A stretch of 64,000 bases of DNA, taken from the NCBI GenBank assembly GCA_030386875.1, contig CM059572.1, forward strand, positions 40,483,732 to 40,547,731. Reading direction: 5' to 3'. The notes under the pieces are model-generated. The model saw only the letters and a list, made by a program, of their open reading frames with translations. It was not told the DNA's origin and searched no databases. Shown one piece after another: positions 48,801-60,800 of the stretch (its first letter is position 1; each line of letters starts with the position of its first letter). The translations under genes were made by a program, and so were the position numbers. Origin of the DNA: Morinoia aosen. Lineage: Eukaryota; Arthropoda; Malacostraca; Amphipoda; Talitridae.

Positions 48801-51800
48801 CCCGATGTCGACGTAAGCCGGTGTAAATACGCCTCCGTTAGAGACTATTTGGGTCGTGAGAGTAGCTTCCCAATCGTGCGCTGCTACTTAAGGTGCAAGT
48901 ATTTTACCGGATGGATAAATGCTATCAGAGCTCCAATAAAATTCTGCTCTGTGCTGCTGGGCAACATCAAAGGAGTGTCTTCGGCGGGTGAAGAGAAACC
49001 TAATGTAGTAAAGTCAGCAGGAACTCCGATTACACAAATGGCAGCAGTCGTCACCCGTTCCTCTAAGTTAACCAAATCCCCACATCCATTCGTGTCGGGG
49101 AAAAAGGATGCAATTCAAATATCTCCTGCAGAATTTGGAAACTTGCAAAATACCTGCCCGACTTTGTCGGGGGTAAGAACAAAACACGAGGCCAGAGAAG
49201 CGGATGCTCTTCTCAACGGCGGTGTTTATAAATTCGTATCTGTAAATGGTCTCCTGTATCGCAAGTGTGTACAATCCCCCTTCGGGGAAAATGTTGGTCA
49301 GCTCGCGTTAGTTGTGCCATCTAAATGTAGAAGTCGTATTCTTGATGTATCTCACGCCTCCCCACTTGAAGGACATTTTTCTCGTCGTAAAACAGAAGCA
49401 AAGATCAGAGCTAATTTCTTCTGGCCTGCAATGGGTTCAGATATTAGGAATTTTTGTAGGTCGTGTGGTAAATGCCAACGTGTGTCCCCAAAAGGACGGG
49501 TTAAAATTGTTCCTATGGTTGAAATGCCAATTATTTCAGGACAATTTTCAACGCGTGTTCGTCGTGTTCCGAGTTAGGTTAAGCCTAGGTTAAGATCCTT
49601 AGTACTAAGAGTAATTCGAAAAATTTCCCTAGATTTTGTCATTTATTAAAATAAATGTCCTCGATGGGGGAGCTGTTGTCAGGGAAATTTCTCTAGGTTA
49701 AGGACATGTGTAAATCACATAGCGGTGCGACCCTGTTACCCGTAAATTGTACGTTTCTTAGGGCGGCCTGAGACTTGAGACAGTTGTGTTTTGTCTGTCG
49801 TACCCTTCAGTAAGTATGGTAATTTGTTAGCATTTGCGAATATTTATTTAAGACTTGTTTTGACACCTAATGAATTTTTGAGATCCGAAATTATTCAACT
49901 TTGCCGCTGGTTAAATTTCATAAAGTTGTCAATATTTTTTTTTCGTTGTTTCAGGTTGGATTATTAGGTCTGGCCTGCCTAGTGCCACACTGTGTTTCAT
50001 CTATCTTTGGCTTGGAATCTAAAGCGAACGTATGATCTAGAGATCCCAGTAATACTTGTTTTTCTTCTAAATTCTTCCTGTTCATCCGACAAGGTACTAT
50101 TTATTTACTAATTCCTTTATAATTGTCATTAGTCAATCATTTCTTTCATATTAATTATATAATTGAAGTCTTTCGTTTATTTTACCTTGATCCCCACATA
50201 CTAAAGAACCTGGTATCCTGACACAGACCATCTGCCTGACACAGTGAAACAGGAGACCCGAGCAATGACAGAAATTTATGACAAAACTACAGCCTGGCGC
50301 AAATAAAACTGCCTAACAAAAAGAGCAAAACGGGAGACTTGAGCAATGATAGAAATTCATGACAAAACTAAAGCCTGGCGCAAATAAACCTGCCTAACAA
50401 AAAGAGTAAAACGGGAGATTTGAGCGATGATAGAAATTGATAGCAAAGCTACAGCCTGGCACAAATAGATCTGTCTACCAAAAACATCAAAACGGGAGAC
50501 CTGAGCAATGACAGAAATTTATGACAAAACTACAGCCTGGAGCAAATACACCTAACAAAAACAGCGAAACGAGAGACTAGAGCAATGATAGAGAAGAATA
50601 GCAGAACTACCAACTCGAGCGGCCCCACCTTCTGCCTGAGGGCACCAGGCGTGCCCCCCAGGAAGGCGAGCCTGACGGTGATGCAGGGCGGCTTGGCAGG
50701 GCTGATGCGCACCAGGATGAACGAGAGAGGCACCTCTGCCTCCCCTGCGCTCTCACTCCGGCTCGTCACGCCTTTCCTTCGATCTTTCTTACCTTTAATT
50801 ACACAAGATAAGTTAGTTTAAGCCTCACAACCGAAATAAAGGTGTTAAAACGAATAGGAAGGCCCTATTTAGTATGAAGTTTATGGAACAAACGACCAGG
50901 TGTATTCCCACCCCAGATACAGTAAGTTGTGAAGTAAGTTAATGAAACAAGATAATAGTTGTAGGAGCAAGTAGTAAATGCTGAAAAACAGGACAGCAAG
51001 GATTAAAAAAATGATCCATAACACAACAAAAAACTTATTCTATTCAAACAAACGGATGGCTTACCTAGCTTCCAGGTGGCGACCTCAAAATTTGTCCATA
51101 GGAGTGCTAAGTCCTACAGATAAAGTGACTGCATCACTCTTAGCTACCAAATAAAGAATTTCACAAATGAAATTCAGTCGAAAGTCCTCGTGACATTTCC
51201 AAATCAAATCTTTACCACATATAAACAACCAACAGAAAACATTCCAACATCAAAAATGCTTTCAAACAAAATTTCAACACCTATAAAGATCGAACAAATC
51301 TTACGGCCAGAAACAGAGGAGCTTGAGAGCGGGAAGTTGGACGCAGAGCGGAGACTGGAGTCGCCACTGCTGCCCACATTGGGAGTATCCAAGCCACTGT
51401 CGCGGTTGGACATGCTGCTAAACGCGGCAGAATCTCCTCCCTCAGTCTTGCTTGCAGGCGTCGTGTGGTGCTTCATAAAGCTCTCGCCAAAGTCGTCCAA
51501 AAATTGCCTAGAGGTTGAGATATCCTCAGAGTTTTTAGAAGCCATGGCAAAGTCATTGGGATCAGAAAGAGCGGAGTCGTGGCTGCGAGACATGGGGTGG
51601 CACACCGTCAGGGATCTCGGGATGACCCCTCGTCCCTCTCTCGCTGGAGAGACGCCCGTGTGGGGGGACCGGAGCGTGCTGCTCAAACTGCTGTCGTCTG
51701 AGGCTTCCTTTGCTGACTCAAAGTCTTTCCTGAACACGAAATGAATCAGAAATAGAATTCAAGGAGTTGTACAGAAACTCTTTTCTGCAACAGCTGCTGC

Positions 51801-54800
51801 AATCAAAACGAGTGTCACTGAGACACTTTTAAACAAAAGCGACAACAAGGAAGTCTTCAAGAAATTAATTAGTATACACGACCCGTCTAAAATGATGACG
51901 TTTGATAATGTTCGATGCAGCACAGATACCACCACTTAACCCTTTAACGCCCACATTTTTATACTCATATTACATATATCACAACCACTATCATTAAACC
52001 AACACTGGCATTAGGTAGTCACTGTTATCAAGATAGGGAAAGAACTGCCACTCGGCAGTGAAGTTCAAAGGACACATTAGTGAGCAAATTGAATAAGAAA
52101 TACAATATATTATTGTTATTTTTGAAAGAGAACCGTTCAGTCCACTTGGGCGTTAAAGGGTTAACTACGTTGTTCATTGGCATAAGAAAAAATTAAACTG
52201 CTCACAATACTACAGTCTCGTTATAAGGCCCGTAAACAGAATATGAAGAGAACATGTCAAAAGATTTATTTGAAGTTCTAAAACGGATAAAATTTATCTA
52301 TTTTCTCATCATTTTTACTTTCCCATGATTTTTGATAAAATTTTACTTTGAAAATAACACCAATTACTTCATTCCTGCCAGGTGCAGTTTTAGAACTGCA
52401 AATGTGATGACACAGTCCAAATCCAAAATACCAATTATTTTCCAATCTAATTCTGAAAGCAAATCACAATAAATGTAAAGATAGAACGCGATCAATAAAA
52501 ACATACGTTTTGTTATTTTTATTCTATAGAAGAATATAGTTTCATTCTCTAGACAGAGTTCAGCACAAGAATGGTCACCAGAAAAGCACTTGCTACGCAG
52601 TTGAGAAGGCACAGAAGAGTTGTGTACCACCCCGACCAGATTTTTTAACAGCTCTATTTCCAGCCAAAATTTTAAAATTGTTCCTCTTTCCTAAGTAAAA
52701 ACTTGCTCAGAACGGTTACCTAATACCTACCAAACAAATACGGCTACCATAAGCCAGAGACCTAGCTTTTACACCTATTGTATTATCCTGAAAGTTTGCA
52801 CCGTTTTTGGGAGGAAAGGAAAAAGTCAATATATATAAGCCATTACATTTTTTATCAACGAAATATGAAACATTACGTTGCACAATACGTCTTCATCTTT
52901 CCTTCAACTTGAAAGTACCCTTTTCCCAGATTGCGGTAGTTTCAGGGCAAAGAACTCATAACAGCATCACTTTAAGTCAGCCAAGAAATTGAAATTTTTA
53001 CCATTACAACTATTCTGCAAAAACCTGAATAAGTATGTATAAATGAAAAGGTGCAATATCTGATGAATACGAAAGGTGGGGTAACGCATCCGTGCCAAGC
53101 TGCAGCCATTTTTATACGGTTTCCAAAGAAACGCGGGGTCTTGCATAGTACTCTGATGGAAAACAACACCTTTCTTGTTGGTGAATTCTGAACGTTTTTC
53201 TTGAATTGCAACTTTTAACTTGTCAAATTGTGAGCAGTATTTAAGCTTGTAGTACAGAATTCCTTTCCAATCCCATCAGAAACAAAGCAAACCATTCTTA
53301 GGGTGAAGACTGAAGACCCGCTTTTAGGGAACCTAAGGGAGGCTCCTGTCGTATACTCCAGGATTGTTTTCTCTGAACATCTCGGTAAACAATCCCTTTC
53401 TCATTCCTTGTCACAATGCACTTTAAAATGATGCATTTTCATTCCGTTTATTGAGTTAAATCACAGACGGAAATGCAATCCAAAAGGTTCTTCTCACTCA
53501 AATAATGAGGTACCCAAACATTGTAGTGATTCGCAAACCCAAGTTTCAGCAGGTGCTCATGAATGGTTGATTTTGGCAAGTTGACATTTACTGCCAATTC
53601 TCGGGTTGTGCAATGGGGATTATTCTCAATTAATTACTTGACTTGGTCATCATCTGTAAAGAATGGTCTGCCTGATCGCTCTATATCAATAAGATTACAA
53701 TCTCCAACTCTAATCCTCGCGAACCACTTCCGTACAATTCTTTGGATGATGAATCATCATCAAAAACTGCGCATATTTCTTTGATTGCTCATATGGCATT
53801 TTTTCTTTGGTGAAAATAGAAAAGCATCAGGCGCAGTAAATGAAATTTTTTATCTTCTGTTTTAAAGAGTTATACAATTATCCGATCATAGGATCTCAAA
53901 CCTCCTACGAAAAGATAGCTTGAACTATGCCCTAAATGGAGGTATAGTCAAATCCTATATTCCAGACTTAATAATGTTAAAAAATAAGTCAAAAGATGAA
54001 AAAATGAAAATCGTCATAAACTTTCCAGAAAACCCAATGAATTTCTCCAGAATGAAATTTGATAGTTATGGCTAGAGATGTGACTCAAAAAAAACCATGC
54101 CGTTTTTTAAAAAAAAAACACATTTTTTTTACAAAAAAAAAACCGTGGCCGAAAAAAACGTGAATATTTTGGTTTTTTTTAAATATTTTGTCTGATAACT
54201 CAGCAAGAAAAAGAACCACATTACATAATTTGTTTTCATGTCAAATTACAAAATAAAACAGCATACTCCTTAATTGATGGTTTTCTATGGTTTTATGAAA
54301 TTTTTCATTTTCTGCGGTTTCATGCTTTGATATTTCATTTATTTTACAATACATGTGAATGACCTTCAACTCCTAAAATGGTGTGTTATAATATATCTTT
54401 ACTTATGGTCATTGATAGAGATGTGACTAAAAAACCATGCTGTTTTTAAAAAAAAATTTATTTATATAAAAATTATGAATGAAAAACATGGATATTAATA
54501 TATTTATGTGACCTTAAAAATCCAATGCTGTTTTTTTTAAAACATTGTTTTTTAACAGAAAAATCTTGACTAAAAAAAAGGCTATTATATTTTATGGAAC
54601 CAAAAAAATTGTTTTTTTTAAACATTTTAAAAAAATCATGACTAAAAAAACACGGATGTAAATATCAGGAAAGTTATTTTTCTTTAATCGAATTGTCTTT
54701 AGAAACTTATAAACAAAAAATGCTGTTAATATTGAAATCATGTTTATTAGAACTGTACTAGGTCTTAAAATAAAATATCTACAAAGAATCTATTCACTCC

Positions 54801-57800
54801 ATAAAACCTTTCAGAGACCAGCTCCATCCTCAGTCATTCAGTAAAATTTGGTGAAATGGACAATGAATTTTCACTGTTCCTTTGAAAAACATTTGACTGA
54901 ATGACTTACTGAGGACGGAGCTAGTCTCCGAAAGGTTTTATAGAGTGAATAGATTCTTTGTGGATATTTTATTTTAAGACCTGGTACGGTTCTAATGGAT
55001 ATTAATATATCTTATGTGAGCAAAAAATCCATGCTGTTTTTTGAATGTTTTTGTTACAAAAAGTCATGACTAAAAAACACGGATATTAATTTACTTTATT
55101 TTACCATAAACAACCATGCTGTTTTTTTGAAAACCTTCTTTTTTACAGAAAAATCATGATTAAAAAATGAAGATATTAATATATTTCATGTGCCAAAAAA
55201 AAGCCATGGTGGTTTTTTTAAATCATGTTTTCTTTACAAAAAAAATCATGACTAAACAACATGGATCCTGATGACTTTTTGTGAAAAAAACATGGTTTTT
55301 AAAATGTCATGTTTTTTGGTCAGATAAAATTTAATAACACTCATGTTTTTTATATAAATCTTTTCTTCAAAAAGCATGGTTTTTTGGTCACATAAAATAA
55401 ATTAATATCCATGTTTTTTTTTACAGATAAAATTAGTCATTAGTTTTAGCCTCCCTACCCAGCAACAAATGCGATCCAAAGAGAGCAAGGAAGATTATGA
55501 AACAAGATCAAAGTTGAAGAAGACAGTAGTAGGTGCTGAAAAACAGGACAGCAGTGAACCGAAAAAAGGTGGTCCTCAACATAACAAAAACATTTTATTT
55601 CAACAAAAAGGAGGCCTACCTAACTCTCAGCTTGGGCCCTCACATTGTCCCCCTGGGAGCGCTAGTTCCCATAGATACAATAATTGTATCCCCCTGAGGG
55701 GGGTTTTTTTTTTACAAAGAAGTTGTGACCAAAAAATGAATAATAATAACTTTTTAATAAAAAAAAATGTTTTAAAAAAAACAATGATTTTATTGGTAAC
55801 ATAAAATATGTTAATATCCATGATTTTAAGACACAATTTTTTATGAAAAATACATAAAATATAACAGCATTGTTTTTTGGTCGCATAAAATATATTCATA
55901 TCCAGGTTTTCTTATACATCATTGTTTGTAAAAAAACATATTTTTTAAAAAACAGACGGGTTTTTTAGGCATCATAAATTTATTCATGTTTTTTTAGTTA
56001 TGATTTTTTAGTACAAAAACATTTTTTTGGTCTCATAAATATATTATTCATGTTTTTTCAGTCATTTTTTAGCAACAAACATGCTTTTTTTTAAAACTGC
56101 ATGGGGCTTTTTAGGTCACATAAAATATATTGTTTTTCAGTCATGATTCTTTGTAAAAAAAACAGCATGGTTAATTTGGTACTAGAAAATATATTAATAT
56201 TCATTTTTATTAGTCAGAATTTTTTGTAAAAAAACATGTTTTTAAAAAAACAGCATATTTTTTTGGTCACCTAAAATATATTACTATCTATGGTTTTTAG
56301 TCATGTTTTTGTAATGACAACATAAAAAAAATCATACAGTAAAAGTGGTGGCAGATAACCCACAATTACCTAGAGGAGTCTAAGAGGTACAGCAGGAGCC
56401 ACAGAACTTACCACAGAACTTATATTGATGGAGTCAAAATTCAGAGCTTATTATCTCTGCAAAGTCTGATTTTTTGGTCACATAAAAATAAAATCAGACA
56501 TAGTAGAGATAGTAAGCTCTGAATTTTGACTCCATCAATATAAGTTCTGTGGCTCCTGCTGTTCCTCTTAGATGCCTCTAGGTAATTGTGGGTTATCTGC
56601 CACCACTTTTACTGTATGGTTTCTTTTTGATGTTTTTATAACAATAAAATGACTAAAAAACATGGATATTAATATATTTTAGGTGTCAAAAAAAACCAGA
56701 CATATACTTAAAAAAATTTAGAAATGCAAAAAAAAAACAAAAAAAAAACAAAAAAAACACATAAAAACACAAAAACACGTTTTTTTTGCAAAAAAAACGC
56801 AATCAAATAAAACCGTTTTTATTTGCATCACTAGTTATGGCTGCAAAAGATATTAACATGGCCCCAATATTGTAAATCTCTCGACATCTACTACTTCCTT
56901 GAAGAATATAAACAAAAATAATTTTTGATATTTTGTGCAAATTTTCCTAACGAACATCAGAGAGCAACCACATCCATGAGGAAACCTTAAAACGAGAGAC
57001 TCAGGACCTTAGTGCGGTTGCACAACTCTCCAGGATGTGCTTTGCTCAAAAAGTGCGATCAATTAACACATTTTGGTGCAGATCAGCGCGGGGTGACTCA
57101 CTTGTACAGGAACTTGACGTAGGTCTGGCCCTCGAGCAGCACGAGGTGGCACCACTTGGCCAGCAAGGTGCCCAGCGTCAGCTCCGCCAGCCGGCACTGC
57201 ACCAGCCCAAACCTGCACTCAACAAACCCCCGGCGAGTTACATCTAAGTCTTACTTAGCCAAGTTCGCCACTTCTTTAAGTGTTTCAATTTGGACTAGAA
57301 CAAATTTCTGAAGTTGATCTAGGTGAAAAGTAGTACATCACAGCTTACTAAACTAGAACAGTTAAAAGCTTTGATGCTTTAGATCTCTGTTCTACAAAAA
57401 ATCAGAAACAAATTATTACACCTACTTGCGCAAAATACGAGTATTTGAAACTAAGCCATCATGAAGTGTAATGTAAGGACACTTGCTAGACCAGTCAACA
57501 GATGCTACAGTTGAGATTGTCCGCAGTGATCAACCTCGCAACACGCGACACCTGTTTTTGCACTCAACACTAGCAACATACAACACCACAAATACCTCCT
57601 ACACACAACACAAATACTTCCTACACACAACACAAATACTTCCTACACACAACACAAATACTTCCTACACACAACACAAATACTTCCTACACACAACACA
57701 AATACTTCCTACACACAACACAAATACTTCCTACATACAACACAAATACTTCCTACACACAACACAAATACTTCCTACACACAACACAAATACTTCCTAC

Positions 57801-60800
57801 ACACAACACAAATACTTCCTACACACAACACAAATACTTCCTACATACAACACAAATACTTCCTACACACAACACAAATACTTCCTACACACAACACAAA
57901 TACTTCCTACACACAACACAAATACTTCCTACACACAACACAAATACTTCCTACACACAACACAAATACTTCCTACACACAACACAAATACCTCCTACAC
58001 ACAACACACATACTTCCTACACACAACACAAATACCTCCTACACACAACACAAATACCTCCTACACACAACACAAATACCTCCTACACACAACACAAAAT
58101 ACCTCCTACACACAACACAAAATACCTCCTACACACAACACAAATTCCTCCTACACACAACACAAATACTTCCTACACACAACACAAATACTTCCTACAC
58201 ACAACACAATTACCTCCTACACACAACACATACCTCCTACACACAACAAAAATATTTCCTACACACAACACAAATACCTCCTACACACAACACAAATACC
58301 TCCTACACACAACACAAAATACCTCCTGCACACAACACAAAATACCTCCTACACACAACACAAAATACCTCCTACACACAACACAAATACTTCCTACACA
58401 CAACACAAATACTTCCTACACACAACACAAATACTTCCTACACACAACACAAATACTTCCTACACACAACACAAAATACTTATCTGTTGGTGTAAGCAAC
58501 ACAAAACACAACCACCTCCTACACACAACACACACCTGATGGTGTACGCAACACAGCATCACAAAAAACACAACCCACAACACCTGTTGTTGGTGTAGCT
58601 GTGCAGAGTGCGGGGCAGCGGAGCGTCGTGCTCGAGCACGAGGCCGATGCGGTGCGTGTGGAGCCACTTGTGCCAGGCCCCCACCTCCAGCAGGCAGAGA
58701 GGGCGCCAGAACTCGTACACGCTGCTGCTCACGCCGCTCTCGCTGCACGAAACGCCATGCTTATATCACCTCATGCCATTAGTGGGCCTCCAGACAATTG
58801 AAAACCCCAGGGCGCTTTGGGGTGGTCGCTAGTTGCGCCAAGCATGGGATAGTTACTCGTAGGGCCATGCATGGGGTGATTAGTAACAGGTTACGCATGG
58901 GGTGGTTACTAGACGAGTACATATGGGATTAGTGGTTTGAGTCAATGCATGGGGGGTGATTAGTGGCCGAAGTAATGCATGGGGGGGTGATTAGTGGCGA
59001 GGTGATGCATGGGGGGTGATTAATGGCCGAAGTAATGCATGGGGGACGATTAATGGCCGAGGTGATGCATGGGGGACAATTAGTGGCCAAAGTAATGCAT
59101 GGGGGACAATTAGTGGCCGAAGTAATGCATGGGGGACAATTAGTGGCCGAAGTAATGCATGGGGGACGATTAGTGGCCGAAGAAATGCATGGGGGGTGAT
59201 TAGTGTCAAGGTGATGCATGGGGGGGGTGATTAGTGGCTGTAGTCACGCATGGGGTGAATAGCAGCTGGAGGGATACATGGGGTGAATAGCAGCTGGAGG
59301 GATACATGGGGTGAATAGCAGCTGGAGGGATACATGGGGTGAATAGCAGCTGGAGGGATACATGGGGTGAATAGCAGCTGGAGGGATACATGGGGTGAAT
59401 AGCAGCTGGAGGGATACATGGGGTGAATAGCAGCTGGAGGGATACATGGGGTGATCAGTAGTTGGAGTGACCCATGGTGTGACTTGGTGTGGGGGTGATC
59501 TAGAGCAAGGGTGATCATGAGGATCAGACATGTAGTGAGATGATCTCATGTTTCAAGAGAGTTCATATTGCTACAATCCCTCCTGCGTGCACAGAAGCAC
59601 AAATACAACTTGTGATAAAAATTAGGGCTCAAGCCCTAAAAGAAGACAGAATGGCCTCAAAACAACACCTGATCTTTTGGGCCACATCACTCAATTTTAC
59701 ATTAGATCATTTAAATTAATCATGCCTCCCTAACCCCCAACAAAGAGTTCTAACAAGAAGAAAGATTAAGGCATCATTTAGTATGGAGTTAAGAAAACGG
59801 GGAATCAATGAAGAAGGTGTGTTCTCACACAATATACCCTGATCATAGAAACAAGTTAAGAAGAAAGCTTATGAAGCCAGATCAAAGTTGAAGAAGAAAG
59901 TCAGAAGTGCTGAGAAAAGGACAGCAGAGAATTAAAAAACATGACCTATAACAATTTAACAAAATTAAAACCAATTCTTTTTCACCAAAAAGTAAAGCTT
60001 ACCTAATCTTCAGCTCGATACCTCACATCAAAAATCAAGACAAAGCTCTAAGAGAAGGGCAAAGTGGCCAATTCTCTCAAAGCTGGCTAATTACACTCAT
60101 TTCTTGCACAGCACCACTCAGTTCTGGGCCAAAAGAACTTAATGAAAGAGAAGTTGAAGACATAACTATGACCTTATTCTCAACTAATTGAACACTTCAC
60201 AACTATAAGATCTATGCTAACGTAGTACATCGCAACAACGCGGGAGTATCTAAGGAAGTATCTATTTAAATGAGGATTTAAAGACCTTAAAAGGGTGGAT
60301 TGCCAACTGTTGCGATGTGAACCACTCTGTACAAGTCCAAAAATTAAAATGACGTATTATTTTGTTACACATACTCGAACTGAAATTTCATCAGGCTAAA
60401 AAAATACCTATGTCTAACTGAAGTGGCTTGAACACACGCGATAGTTCGTAAGTGCACTTAGATAATGCTGAATTTGCATCTAGTTTAACACTTTGACTGC
60501 AGCAACTAAATATTAAGTTCAACATTAAACTCAAATTGAAAGTCAGTTGTAGTAAGCTATTTGGAAAATGCCACACAAAAATGGGATCGTGTCTTCATTT
60601 AGCTTTGATTAAATATTCATGAAAATTGGGTTTGTGACTACTGGTTCTACAGCAGCATTATGAAAATTACCTCCGTGTACCACCAGTGGCACACGTTGCA
60701 GTCAAAGTGTTAAAAGAAGGGCAATAGGTCGTATAATCCTCAGTTGTGGCAAACATGAATCCAAAAACAAAAACGTTTATTATAACACTCAAAAAAAATA

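Larger units (their letters stand above)
46858..50223 (+). mobile_element. Ty3/gypsy-type LTR retrotransposon, non-autonomous, very young
   Basis: This complete LTR element is 3,366 bp long. Two 547-bp LTRs start TGTCAGGG and end CCTGACA. They differ by one base in my reading (C in the left copy, T in the right, near position 55 of the LTR). It is flanked by the 5-bp target duplication CAGAC. A primer-binding site beginning TGGCGACC follows the 5' LTR, and a G-rich tract (atgggggagctgt) precedes the 3' LTR. The single internal ORF has gag, protease and the integrase zinc finger, but no integrase core, reverse transcriptase or RNase H. It therefore must have moved using enzymes from another element. 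It sits antisense in the SZT2 intron between exons 7 and 8, inside a degenerate minisatellite. Confidence 0.95.
54060..56840. repeat. AT-rich foldback region with two long hairpins
   Basis: A degenerate motif around an A-run plus CCATG, with ggatattaatatattttatg, recurs throughout. Its orientation on the left (54060-55280) is mostly the reverse of that on the right (55300-56340), so the whole folds back on itself. Nested in it are two clear hairpins, at 54752-54992 and 56334-56620, and one copy of the dispersed repeat (55437-55700). No coding sequence is seen. Confidence 0.7.

Noticed and set aside
50777-50792. Alternative exon 7 acceptor at gatcgaag|G, phase-compatible with a direct exon 5 to exon 7 join
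   Set aside because: It has no pyrimidine tract. Once exon 6 was found, the acceptor after tcttgtgtaattaaag fits both phase and signal better.
54060-56840. Telomere- or centromere-type satellite
   Set aside because: The motif is too irregular, changes direction, and lies within an intron of a conserved gene.
57483-58598. 371-codon plus-strand frame
   Set aside because: It is the 22-bp array and lies antisense to SZT2 exon 4.
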